Below are positions 48,541-56,407 of a stretch of 64,000 nucleotides of DNA, piece after piece. The DNA is from Prevotella sp. (lineage in GTDB: Bacteria; Bacteroidota; Bacteroidia; Bacteroidales; Bacteroidaceae), in NCBI GenBank assembly GCA_017645905.1, contig JAGCNO010000110.1, positions 1-64,000 on the forward strand. The letters are read 5' to 3'. The notes below the pieces were generated by a model. The model made no database searches, was not told where the DNA came from, and worked only from the letters and a program-made list of their open reading frames with translations. The position numbers were made by a program, and so were the translations under genes. How positions within the stretch are numbered: position 1 is the first letter of the stretch; each line of letters begins with the position of its first letter.

Positions 48541-50053
48541 ATGGATTGTTCTGCTCTCGCTGGCTTCCCTAACGATGAATGCCCAGCGGCCGCTGGACTG
48601 GGGCGACCAGCTGAACGGGACGTACAAGAACCCTGTGCTGAACGCTGACTACAGCGACCCTGACGTCATCCGTGTGGATGACCGGTATTACATGGTGGCC
48701 TCCGACTTCCACTTCATGGGTATGCAGGTGCTGGAGTCTAATGACATGGTGAACTGGCAGATAATCAGCCAGATTTACCGACGGTTCGACTATCCAGGCT
48801 GGGACTCTAACGACCACTATGGCGGTGGCTCATGGGCACCCGCCATACGTTATCACAACGGCCTTTTCTATGTTTATTTCTGCACGCCCGACGAAGGTCT
48901 TTTTATGGCTACGGCCACCGATGCCCGTGGCCCGTGGAGCCCGTTGCACTGTGTGAAAGCGGTGGAGAAATGGGAAGACCCATGCCCCTTCTGGGACGAC
49001 GACGGCCAGGCCTATCTGGGTCGCAGCCAGTATGGTGCCGGGCCCATCATCATTCACCGTATGACTGCCGACGGGCGGCAACTGCTTGACGACGGCGTGA
49101 CGGTCTACACCGGCCCCGTGGCCGAGGGCACGAAGATCATGAAGCGACGGGGCTACTACTACCTCATCATTCCCGAAGGCGGTGTCTGCTGCGGATGGCA
49201 GACCGTGCTGCGCTCACGCAGCATCTACGGCCCCTACGAGAAGCGTGTGGTGCTGGAGCAGGGCAGTACCAATGTGAACGGCCCGCATCAGGGCGCACTT
49301 GTCGAGGCAAAGGACAGCACCTGGTGGTTCTACCACTTTCAGGAGACACATCCCCGAGGCCGTGTGGTTCATCTGCAGCCTGCCCGCTGGAAGGACGACT
49401 GGCCGCTCATAGGGGTTGACATCGACGGCAACGGCATTGGCGAGCCGGTGACCGTGTGGAGCAGTCCGAATTCCTCTTCCTCCTCTACCTCCTTTACCTC
49501 CTCTTCCTCCTCACTCACCCCCATTTGGCAATGGAACCACAATCCTGTGGACTCTGCCTGGAGCTTTGACGTTCGAAGTGGCTGCCTGACGCTCCAAGCC
49601 CTGCCCGCCGACTGCCTGAAGGCCAGCCGCAACATGCTGACCCAGAAGACTGTAGGCTATGAGAGCGAGGCCACCGTGACCGTCGACGGCTCCGGCCTGC
49701 ACGACGGCGACCATGCCGGACTGCTCTGCACGGGCAAGCAGTTCATGGGTGTGGGCATCTGCCGTACTGAAGGAAAACTTCACTTCTACTTAGAACAAGA
49801 CGGACAGCGAACCCAGCTGGGCCGCTGTCCGAAAAATAAGGTCTATCTGCGTGTCACTATCGACAGTGAGCGCAATCTTCATCAGTTGGCCACCAGCACC
49901 GACGGGCGTCGTTTTACTCCTGCCGGTAAGCCTTTCCCCCTTCGCATGGGCTACTGGAAAGGCTCTCGCATTGGCCTCTTCTGTTACACTACGTCATCTG
50001 TCTCAGGTGGAAAGGCACGGTTCAGTTCCTTCCGCTATGACGTCACCCGTTAG
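48536..50053 (+). CDS. Secreted GH43-family glycosidase (beta-xylosidase/arabinofuranosidase type)
   Basis: 505 residues with signal peptide MRWIVLLSLASLTMNAQ. The five-blade propeller starts NGTYKNPVLNADYSDPDVIR, whose Asp is the general base; the second Asp lies in KWEDPCPFWDDDG and the acid Glu near residue 196 in GPVAEGTKIMK. From about 340 on, a concanavalin-like domain typical of GH43 xylosidases follows (IWQWNHNPVDSAWSFDVR ... NMLTQKTVGYESEATVTVD). A Ser/Thr linker (SSSSSTSFTSSSSSL) from a pyrimidine repeat joins the two. Probably removes arabinose or xylose from hemicellulose or pectin side chains. Its 3' end overlaps the convergent barrel gene by 4 bp. Confidence 0.9.
   Translation: MRWIVLLSLASLTMNAQRPLDWGDQLNGTYKNPVLNADYSDPDVIRVDDRYYMVASDFHFMGMQVLESNDMVNWQIISQIYRRFDYPGWDSNDHYGGGSWAPAIRYHNGLFYVYFCTPDEGLFMATATDARGPWSPLHCVKAVEKWEDPCPFWDDDGQAYLGRSQYGAGPIIIHRMTADGRQLLDDGVTVYTGPVAEGTKIMKRRGYYYLIIPEGGVCCGWQTVLRSRSIYGPYEKRVVLEQGSTNVNGPHQGALVEAKDSTWWFYHFQETHPRGRVVHLQPARWKDDWPLIGVDIDGNGIGEPVTVWSSPNSSSSSTSFTSSSSSLTPIWQWNHNPVDSAWSFDVRSGCLTLQALPADCLKASRNMLTQKTVGYESEATVTVDGSGLHDGDHAGLLCTGKQFMGVGICRTEGKLHFYLEQDGQRTQLGRCPKNKVYLRVTIDSERNLHQLATSTDGRRFTPAGKPFPLRMGYWKGSRIGLFCYTTSSVSGGKARFSSFRYDVTR
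49469..49520. repeat. Pyrimidine repeat encoding the GH43 linker
   Basis: TCCTCTTCC/TCTACCTCC/TTTACCTCC-type units, nearly all C and T, read in frame as a Ser/Thr linker between the propeller and the C-terminal domain. Confidence 0.7.
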
Positions 50054-53000
50054 AATCTGCCGGGACCTCCGAAGCCACCGCCACCGCCGAAGCCTCCTCC
50101 GAAGCCACCGCCACCACGGTTGCCGCCTCGGTTGCCGCCACGGCCACCGCCGCCGAAGCCGCCCATACCCATGCCCATGCCCATGCCACGACGGGCCTCA
50201 CGGGTGCCAAAGAGGTTCAGACGATAGTTGACACGAAGCATGACGTAGCTGGTGATAGCATTGTACTCGGTGTCACTACGCATCATGGCATTGATGGTAC
50301 GTGTGAAGTTCGACTGCTGATGGAGCAGGTCGTAGAACTCCAGTCGGACGGAGAGCGGTTTGCCCTTCAGGAAGCTCTGAGCTATCTGAGCGTTCCATAT
50401 CAGCTCGTCGGTATTGGCGGCAGCGTCGTTAAATCCACGGCGGCTGGACATGCCGAGGTTGGTGGTGAACTGTGTGCCCCAAGGAGCGTTGTAGGTGGTG
50501 TTGAAGCCGTAGTTAAAGCTCCAGGTATTCAGCTTTGAGTTGGGCTGCAGGGCGTTGCTGTTGTGGTTGTAGTTCACGCTTCCGTTGAGTTCTATCTCGA
50601 AGTACTCGTTGCGGTAGCTGAATCCCAGACGCTCACGCAAGGTGTTGGATTTCGTAGTCGACTTGCTGACGTTGCCGTCACGAAGCAGGTCGATATAGCC
50701 CACGTCGTTTGTATAGTTGTAGCCCGTCTCAGTATTAAAGTTGAAGTAGCCGAGCGAGTCGATAGCCACGTTGTACATGATAGAGGCTCCTGCGCTCCAC
50801 TGTCCGTTGATGTTCTCCGGCCGTGAGTACCTTCCGCCGGTGACGGGGTCGTACTTCGTCATCTGTGCAATGCTGTTCCTCGTGGTCGAGAAGTTGGCAT
50901 TGGCATTGATGAACTGCGAGTGACTCTCTAAGAAGTTGTTGAAGCGGAAGTTGAAGGTCTGTGTGAACGACGGCTTCAGTCCGGGGTTACCCTCGCGGAT
51001 GTTCAGCGGGTCGGTGTTATCCGTAATCTTGAGCAGGTTCTCCATCGACGGCTGGCTGCTTCTGCCGCGATACTCAAAGCGCAGCTGGCCTCGGTCGCCA
51101 AGGCGGTAGCGCATGTTGGCCGTGGGGCTCCAGTTCAGAACGGTACGGGTGGTATCGATGTCGCTACCCAAGTAGTTCTGATGGAATTTCGAGCGCTGGG
51201 GAACTATCTGCACGCCGACGTTGAAGTCATACTTCGGACGGATGAAGCGCAGCATCACCTCTGCGGTATGCGTATAGTTACGGTAGTTGGAGAATCGGCT
51301 GAGGTCATCGTCGAGGAAGTCGGTGAAGTTGTGGGGAGTCAGCCGTCCGAAGATGTCGTCCCACTGGCGGTATCCAGGCCACAGGCCGGCCATGTCGTAA
51401 CGGTAGGTGTCGTTCCAGAAGTCGTAGGTCTTACGGTCGCTCTTGGTGTAGCTGTACTGGAACTGGTAGCTGAACTGCAGGAAGGTCGACTTGGCGATAG
51501 GCTCGCTGTACGTAGCCTGCAGGCTGTAGTCGTAGTTCTTCTGCGGTGTGACGTTGTAGCGGTTGGTCTGGTAGGTGCTGTCGCCGGTGAGCATCTGGTA
51601 GAGGTTCACGAGGCTACCTGAGTACTGCTGCGAGGTACCGTCGCTGTAGTTGCCGGTGGCTCGGAGGGTGATGTTACGTCCTGTGTTGCTCAGTCTGCGG
51701 TTAATCTGCAGCGTGGTGCCCACTCGCTTCGAGTCGCTGTAGTTCATGCCGCCGTTCAGTCGGTCGTTGACGACGAGCGAGGAGTCTTTGCCCAGCATAC
51801 GTTCCACCATGTCGCCGATGCTGTTTGTCCACGAGCTGTAGTTATAAGGGTCTTCGCTGAACGTTCCCGACTCCGACCTGGAGCGTCCGTCGTTGGTGTT
51901 GTAGCTCCATGTGGGTCGCAGGTTGATGTTCCACATCGTGTCGGGCGTCCACTCTATGCGTCCCTGAGCGCTCCAGCTGTTGGAGCGTGAGTAGTTCTGG
52001 TTCAGCGACTCTTGGAACGACCCTGTCTTGCTGACGAAGTTCTCCGTCGAGGTGTGGCTCCAGGTGTCGCCGTCGCGGTGGTTCCATCTGATAGAGCCGT
52101 CGAGCAGCAGGCGGTCAGTCTTCTCGTAGTTCAGGTTCACCGAGGCCATCTTCGACGACTGAAGGCCGCTACGGCCACCACCGCCGAAACGTCCGCCGAA
52201 GCCGCCGCCGCCGAAGCCCATGTCGTTCACATTGTTGCCGTTGAGCATAGCGAAGACGCGGAGGCCGTCTTTCATCACGGCGCCCATGCCACGGCCCGTG
52301 TAGCGGTCCTTAGTGCCCACACCGGCATCCACGTTGGCAAACATGCCGCGGTTCATGCCAGCCCTCAGGCCAAAGTCGAGCACCGTCGTCTCATTACCGT
52401 CGTCAATGCCGGTGATGCGGCTCAGGTCGCTCTTCTCGTCGTATGTACGGATACGTTCCACGATGCTCGTCGGCAGGTTCTTCATGGCCGTCTGCGTGTC
52501 GCCGGTCATGAACTCCTTGCCGTCCACCTTAATCTTCCTCACCTGCTTTCCGTTGATGGTGACAGTACCGTCGTCGCTCACCTGAGCACCAGGCAGACGC
52601 TTCACCAGTTCCTCGACCACCGAGCCCTCGGGAGTCTTAAACGCGTCGGCGTTATAGATGACGGTGTCGCCCTTCGAGTAGACGCGGGCCATGTTCTTCA
52701 CCACCTCGGTGCCCTTCAGCATGATGGCGTCGGTCTCGATGGTGATGGTGCCCATCTGCACGGGCTTGCCGCTGACGGTGATGCTGCGGTAGTAGGGCTT
52801 GTAACCCACGTAGGTGATGCGCACCAGGAAGTTGCCGTCCTGCGGGGCGGTCATCTGGAAATCGCCGTTGACGTTGGTCACGGCATTGGTCACAATCGAC
52901 GTGCTGTCGGTCTTGAGCAGGGCCACGGTAGCCTGAATGACGCCCTCCTTTTCATCTTTGTCAATAACGTGGCCGCTGATGGTACGCTGGGCCGTCGCAG

Positions 53001-53082
53001 TAATCAGTGAGAAGCTGAAAGTGATGAGCAGGAACAACACCCGTCGCAGGGTGTCTTTCGTGGAATGTGTCGTAGAATTCAT
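50050..53082 (-). CDS. Outer-membrane beta-barrel protein (PF14905-like, TonB-receptor fold) with Gly-rich tail
   Basis: 1010 residues. The signal region (RRVLFLLITFSFSLITATAQ) is followed by a carboxypeptidase-regulatory domain (RTISGHVIDKDEKEGVIQAT), a plug-like domain (GSVVEELVKRLPGAQVSDDG TVTINGK) and a long barrel that ends in MLRVNYRLNLFG. After the barrel come about 50 residues of almost only Gly, Arg, Met and Phe (GMGMGMGGFGGGG, RGGNRGGNRGG, GFGGPGRF), which would be extracellular or periplasmic. A Gly-rich stretch also occurs in the barrel (GFGGGGFGGRFGGGG). No SusD partner. Substrate unknown. The 208 bp upstream are AT-rich, with no clear promoter on this strand. Confidence 0.85.
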   Translation of the reverse strand: MNSTTHSTKDTLRRVLFLLITFSFSLITATAQRTISGHVIDKDEKEGVIQATVALLKTDSTSIVTNAVTNVNGDFQMTAPQDGNFLVRITYVGYKPYYRSITVSGKPVQMGTITIETDAIMLKGTEVVKNMARVYSKGDTVIYNADAFKTPEGSVVEELVKRLPGAQVSDDGTVTINGKQVRKIKVDGKEFMTGDTQTAMKNLPTSIVERIRTYDEKSDLSRITGIDDGNETTVLDFGLRAGMNRGMFANVDAGVGTKDRYTGRGMGAVMKDGLRVFAMLNGNNVNDMGFGGGGFGGRFGGGGRSGLQSSKMASVNLNYEKTDRLLLDGSIRWNHRDGDTWSHTSTENFVSKTGSFQESLNQNYSRSNSWSAQGRIEWTPDTMWNINLRPTWSYNTNDGRSRSESGTFSEDPYNYSSWTNSIGDMVERMLGKDSSLVVNDRLNGGMNYSDSKRVGTTLQINRRLSNTGRNITLRATGNYSDGTSQQYSGSLVNLYQMLTGDSTYQTNRYNVTPQKNYDYSLQATYSEPIAKSTFLQFSYQFQYSYTKSDRKTYDFWNDTYRYDMAGLWPGYRQWDDIFGRLTPHNFTDFLDDDLSRFSNYRNYTHTAEVMLRFIRPKYDFNVGVQIVPQRSKFHQNYLGSDIDTTRTVLNWSPTANMRYRLGDRGQLRFEYRGRSSQPSMENLLKITDNTDPLNIREGNPGLKPSFTQTFNFRFNNFLESHSQFINANANFSTTRNSIAQMTKYDPVTGGRYSRPENINGQWSAGASIMYNVAIDSLGYFNFNTETGYNYTNDVGYIDLLRDGNVSKSTTKSNTLRERLGFSYRNEYFEIELNGSVNYNHNSNALQPNSKLNTWSFNYGFNTTYNAPWGTQFTTNLGMSSRRGFNDAAANTDELIWNAQIAQSFLKGKPLSVRLEFYDLLHQQSNFTRTINAMMRSDTEYNAITSYVMLRVNYRLNLFGTREARRGMGMGMGMGGFGGGGRGGNRGGNRGGGGFGGGFGGGGGFGGPGRF

Positions 53083-53221
53083 TTTATGATTGATTATTAT
53101 TGTTGATTTCTGCTTCCTTTTGCGGTTTGCACAATCCTTTGACGCACAATATCGGGAAAGGTTTAATATGACTGAAATTTTTATTATAGAGTGATGGACG
53201 TTTCATTTTTTCTTCGTATCG

Positions 53222-53229
53222 TACCTTTG
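53222..53229 (+). promoter_or_regulatory. -7 element of the GLUG-type gene
   Basis: TACCTTTG, 61 bp before the ATG; the upstream TTTC at 17 bp is a weak -33. Confidence 0.5.
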
Positions 53230-53290
53230 CCCCCGAATTTGCATAATTAGTAACTTTTCATAATTCATTAAACAAAAAACAGAGTCAACA

Positions 53291-53872
53291 ATGAAACATC
53301 TGAAAAGAATCCTTTTGCCCCGGACAGCCATCATGCTGCTCGTGATGATGCTCACCACGGCTACCACGGCGTGGGCATGGCAGGGCAGCGGAACCAGCTC
53401 AAACCCGTACAAAATTGCCTCGTACGACGACCTCCTGACGCTGCGTAACAGCGTGAATGGAGGCGAGAAGTATCAGAACGCCTATTTCGAGCAGACCCAA
53501 GACATCACCTGGCCCAGCGGCACCACATGGGACCGCGGCATCGGCTACGACTACAGCCACTGCTTCAGCGGCCACTACAACGGCAACGGCAAGAAGATTT
53601 CCGGCTTCCGGCTCACCACCTCCGACACCAATGCCGGACTCTTCGGCTTTATCAGTGGCAGCTATCAGGGCTCTGAGCAAACCAGCGTCATCGAAGAGGT
53701 ACATCACTTGACGCTGGAGAACCCCACCGTCACCGTCACTGCCTCCAGCAGTACGCAGTATGCCGGCGCCCTCGTGGGCAATACCGAACAGTGTGGCCGC
53801 GCAGATAACAACACCGTCATCGGTGGCACAGTCAGCTACACTGGTGTGAGCAGCTTGCAGATCTTAAATTAA
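53291..53872 (+). CDS. Short secreted GLUG-type adhesin fragment, probably truncated
   Basis: 193 residues with signal peptide (LPRTAIMLLVMMLTTATTAWA). GSGTSSNPYKIASYDDLLTLRN is the usual entry to GLUG-repeat surface proteins, and NAGLFGFISGSYQGSE and YAGALVGNTEQCG are GLUG-like. Full members are much longer and end in a sorting-type or dockerin tail; here the frame stops right after VSYTGVSSLQILN with neither. The next 420 bp contain only palindromes and a repeat array, so the 3' part has probably been lost. It may still be expressed, as promoter and signal peptide are intact. Confidence 0.65.
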   Translation: MKHLKRILLPRTAIMLLVMMLTTATTAWAWQGSGTSSNPYKIASYDDLLTLRNSVNGGEKYQNAYFEQTQDITWPSGTTWDRGIGYDYSHCFSGHYNGNGKKISGFRLTTSDTNAGLFGFISGSYQGSEQTSVIEEVHHLTLENPTVTVTASSSTQYAGALVGNTEQCGRADNNTVIGGTVSYTGVSSLQILN

Positions 53873-53921
53873 GGAGTCCACTTTAAAAAGTCACCCCCTG
53901 AAAGAAACCGCTATAAAACTA

Positions 53922-53967
53922 CGCGCAGCCCATCCCCACCCCTCAAAGGGAGGGGAATGGCTGCGCA
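53922..53967. terminator. GC-rich nested hairpin after the GLUG-type gene
   Basis: GCGCAGCCCATCCCC pairs with GGGGAATGGCTGCGC, with inner CCCTC/GAGGG-like arms. Its outer arm shares GGCTGCGCA with the inverted repeat at 9.8 kb. Confidence 0.6.
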
Positions 53968-53989
53968 CTGTTACCAGTGGCGGGCTGAT

Positions 53990-54018
53990 GTAGGGGCAGG
54001 CACGGAGCCTGCCCCTAC
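53990..54018. repeat. Palindrome GTAGGGGCAGGC...GCCTGCCCCTAC
   Basis: A near-perfect 12-bp stem with a 5-base loop. A second, partly degraded copy starts near 54240. Confidence 0.75.
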
Positions 54019-54071
54019 ATTTGAACGGAGACGAACGGAGGTAAAAAACCTTTACAACGATTTTCCGCTTC

Positions 54072-54154
54072 GAAACTGCCGTTTCTTCTATGAGAAAGAA
54101 CGGCTTTTTCTCCAAGAAAAAGTAGTTCTTTCTATGAGAAAAAGCCGTTCTTTC
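54072..54154. repeat. 22-bp repeat array 6, four units, alternating orientation
   Basis: Units at 54072 (degraded), 54094 (GAAAGAACGGCTTTTTC), 54116 (inverted, GAAAAAGTAGTTCTTTC) and 54138 (inverted, GAAAAAGCCGTTCTTTC), exactly 22 bp apart in spite of the orientation change. Confidence 0.88.
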
Positions 54155-54298
54155 TCCCAGAAGCACAAAATGCCGCATTTTTGCATCTCCAGGCCGCTGT
54201 TGGCTTGAAAAAAATCTTTACATCTTTATTTTCATCCACGGTAGGGGCAGGCCCAGTGCCTGCCTACACCTGGTGCCGTACTTTCCACTGTATTCCCC

Positions 54299-56386
54299 TT
54301 ATTTACTTCCCTCCCGCTTCAGTAAGCTGTAGGCATCGTAGAGCCCGAGTTCTCCGGCCTTGCTGAGGTCGGCACTGGCTTTCTCTTTCTCGCCGTTGCT
54401 AAGGTAGCAGATGCCCCGGTTGTAATAAGCCTCGGCCATGTTGGGCTCCTGCTGCAGGGCGGCGGTAAAGTCGTCGATGGCCTGGTGCAGATTATCACGC
54501 CGGGCATGTATGCAGCCACGGTTGTAGAGCAGGTAGGCGTTGTGGGGTCGCAGTTCTAAGGCGTGGTTCAGGTCGGCGAGCACGCTGGCCGTCGCCAGTT
54601 CGGTGTTGGCACCCTCGCTGGCCTGGAAGAGACTGATACGAGCCTGGCAGACAGCACGCTGCCAGAGGGCGAGGACCAGTGAGGAGTTGAGAGTTAGAAG
54701 TGAGGAGTTAGGAGTTAGAAGTGAGGAGTTAGGAGTTAGAAGTGAGGAGTTAGGAGTGGCGATTTGCAGGAATGTGGACAAATCGTCGATGGCCTGCTGG
54801 TTGTCCTGTATGACGGTGTAGGCAATGGCCCTGAGCAGGAGGTCGTCGACGGCCTGGCCGGTGTTGTGCGACTTGTTGATGGCTGCGGTGAGCGAGTCGA
54901 TGTAGAGGAAATAGCGTGCCGAAATCTCGTCGGAGAGGGTGGGATGGCCGCAGGTGACATAGACCGGCCGATAGAATTTACTATTTACCGATTTACTATT
55001 TACGATTTGACTTGGCGATTTACTATTTACCCGGTGCTGGTTCAGGGCATCGACATCGCGGTCGAAGGCGATGTTGGCCCGCACCTCGTCGTGGGCCTTC
55101 ACGAAGGAGAGGGCAAACATGGGCTGCAGCTCGAGGGCCACACGGCGGTTCTGCACACGGCCACGGTAGTCGTTCTTGTACTCTCGCTCCGGCTCCTGCT
55201 GGTCCTCGACGACGAGCTGGTTATACTTATCCAAGTCCACGTCGCTGCGCTTGCGCATCTTGTCGGGGTCGAGGCGCGGCTGCGTACCGTAGAGATGCTT
55301 GTAGAGGCGGGCACGGTAGACGGTGAACTCGTCCTGCTCGGCCTTCTTCGTCATGCCTAAGCGACGGTAGCAGGCGGCACGGAACTCCAGGCCCGTCCAG
55401 AAGTTGGGAAACTCGTCGATGACTTTCGAGTAGTCGCGTATGGCACCGTGCAGGTCGCCGGTCTTGTCGAGCAGCACGGCACGGTTGAAGAGGGCGAGCA
55501 TGTTGTCGGGCTCCAGTCGCAGCACGAAGTCGAAGTCGGTGATGGCGCGGTTGTCGTCGCCCACCTGGGCACGCAGCAGTCCGCGGTTGTAGTGGCCCAG
55601 GAAGTTGTTGGGCTCCAGGTCGAGGGCCATGTCGTAGTCGGCCATGGCACCGCGCAGGTTGTTCTGGTGGAAGCGGGCCAGGGCACGGTTGATGTAGTAT
55701 CCGCCGCGCTTCGGCAGAAGATGGATGGCATGGTTGAGCTGCTCCTCGGCCTCGGGCCACTCCTCACGAGAGAGGCTGATGATGCTGCGTGCCGCCCATG
55801 TCTGGCCGTCGTAGGGGTCGATGTCGAGGCTTTGCTGCAGGGCCTCGATGGCCTTCACGGTGTCTTCCTGCTGCATGTATACATCGGCACGCATGGCCCA
55901 CGCCGTGGCATACTGGCTCCAGCGGGCCTGCATGGTGTCGAGCTCAAGGAGAGCCGCGTCGTAGTCCTTGTCCTGGATGCGGCAAAGCACACGGTTGTGC
56001 CACAGCCCGCGGTTCTCAGGGTCGTAGCGCAGGGCACGGGTGTAGTCGCTGATGGCCTCTGAGTATTTCTTCTGCTGGATGCGTGTCAGGCCGCGAAGCT
56101 CGTAGACGCTCACCACGTAGGGATTGCGCTGCAAAGCCTCCGAGCAGTCGCGCTCCGCCCCGGCATAATCTTCAAGGTAGTACTTCGCCACAGCCCTGAA
56201 GAACCACGGCTCGTAGAGGTAGGGCTTGGCCTGGATGGCCTGATTGAAGTACTGCATGGAGAGCACATAGTCCTCGTAGAACAGCGCCGAGCGGCCTATC
56301 GTCACCAGCCGGTCGGTGTTGTACTGGGCCGAAGTAGTGATGAGTGATAAGTGATAAATGATAAATATGAAGAGTAACCTATTCAA
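54299..56386 (-). CDS. Secreted/periplasmic TPR-repeat protein
   Basis: 695 residues starting at TTG, with no in-frame ATG that would keep the signal peptide NRLLFIFIIYHLSLITTSAQ. That signal core is encoded by heptamer repeats (TTATCAC/TTATCAT). At least ten TPR units follow (ALFYEDYVLSMQYFNQAIQA; KKYSEAISDYTRALRYDPEN; NNLRGAMADYDMALDLEPNN; DNLHQAIDDFTAALQQEPNM). Two further heptamer-encoded insertions lie between TPR blocks: NSKSPSQIVNSKSVNSKF and a series of SSLLTPN units. TPRs mediate protein contacts; the partner is unknown. Last gene of the reverse-strand series, 21 bp after the CDF transporter. Confidence 0.85.
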   Translation of the reverse strand: MNRLLFIFIIYHLSLITTSAQYNTDRLVTIGRSALFYEDYVLSMQYFNQAIQAKPYLYEPWFFRAVAKYYLEDYAGAERDCSEALQRNPYVVSVYELRGLTRIQQKKYSEAISDYTRALRYDPENRGLWHNRVLCRIQDKDYDAALLELDTMQARWSQYATAWAMRADVYMQQEDTVKAIEALQQSLDIDPYDGQTWAARSIISLSREEWPEAEEQLNHAIHLLPKRGGYYINRALARFHQNNLRGAMADYDMALDLEPNNFLGHYNRGLLRAQVGDDNRAITDFDFVLRLEPDNMLALFNRAVLLDKTGDLHGAIRDYSKVIDEFPNFWTGLEFRAACYRRLGMTKKAEQDEFTVYRARLYKHLYGTQPRLDPDKMRKRSDVDLDKYNQLVVEDQQEPEREYKNDYRGRVQNRRVALELQPMFALSFVKAHDEVRANIAFDRDVDALNQHRVNSKSPSQIVNSKSVNSKFYRPVYVTCGHPTLSDEISARYFLYIDSLTAAINKSHNTGQAVDDLLLRAIAYTVIQDNQQAIDDLSTFLQIATPNSSLLTPNSSLLTPNSSLLTLNSSLVLALWQRAVCQARISLFQASEGANTELATASVLADLNHALELRPHNAYLLYNRGCIHARRDNLHQAIDDFTAALQQEPNMAEAYYNRGICYLSNGEKEKASADLSKAGELGLYDAYSLLKREGSK
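54684..54757. repeat. Heptamer tract inside the TPR gene
   Basis: GAGGAGT, TAGAAGT, TAGGAGT units repeated about ten times with 7-bp period. Because 7x3=21, it is read as a 7-residue repeat (SSLLTPN). Confidence 0.88.
54980..55033. repeat. Second heptamer tract inside the TPR gene
   Basis: GATTTAC and TATTTAC units with one-base slips, read on the reverse strand as NSKSPSQIVNSKSVNSKF. Confidence 0.75.
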
Positions 56387-56405
56387 TTAAGAGTTGAGAG
56401 TTAAG
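56338..56405. repeat. Heptamer repeats at the TPR gene start and in the gap to the CDF gene
   Basis: AGTGATA, AGTGATA, AATGATA, AATATGA inside the signal-peptide codons, and GAGTTGA, GAGTTAA, GAGTTAG in the gap between the two genes. Confidence 0.8.
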
Positions 56406-56407
56406 AG

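Larger units (their letters stand above)
53873..54298. other. Gene-free region filled with palindromes and a 22-bp array
   Basis: Contains, in order: a GC-rich palindrome (53922-53967) with GCGCAGCC/GGCTGCGC outer arms and CCCCACCCCTC/GAGGGG-type inner arms; a palindrome (53990-54018, GTAGGGGCAGGC ... GCCTGCCCCTAC); the 22-bp array at 54072-54154; and a second copy of the GTAGGGGCAGGC element near 54240-54268. No coding sequence is supported. Confidence 0.7.
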
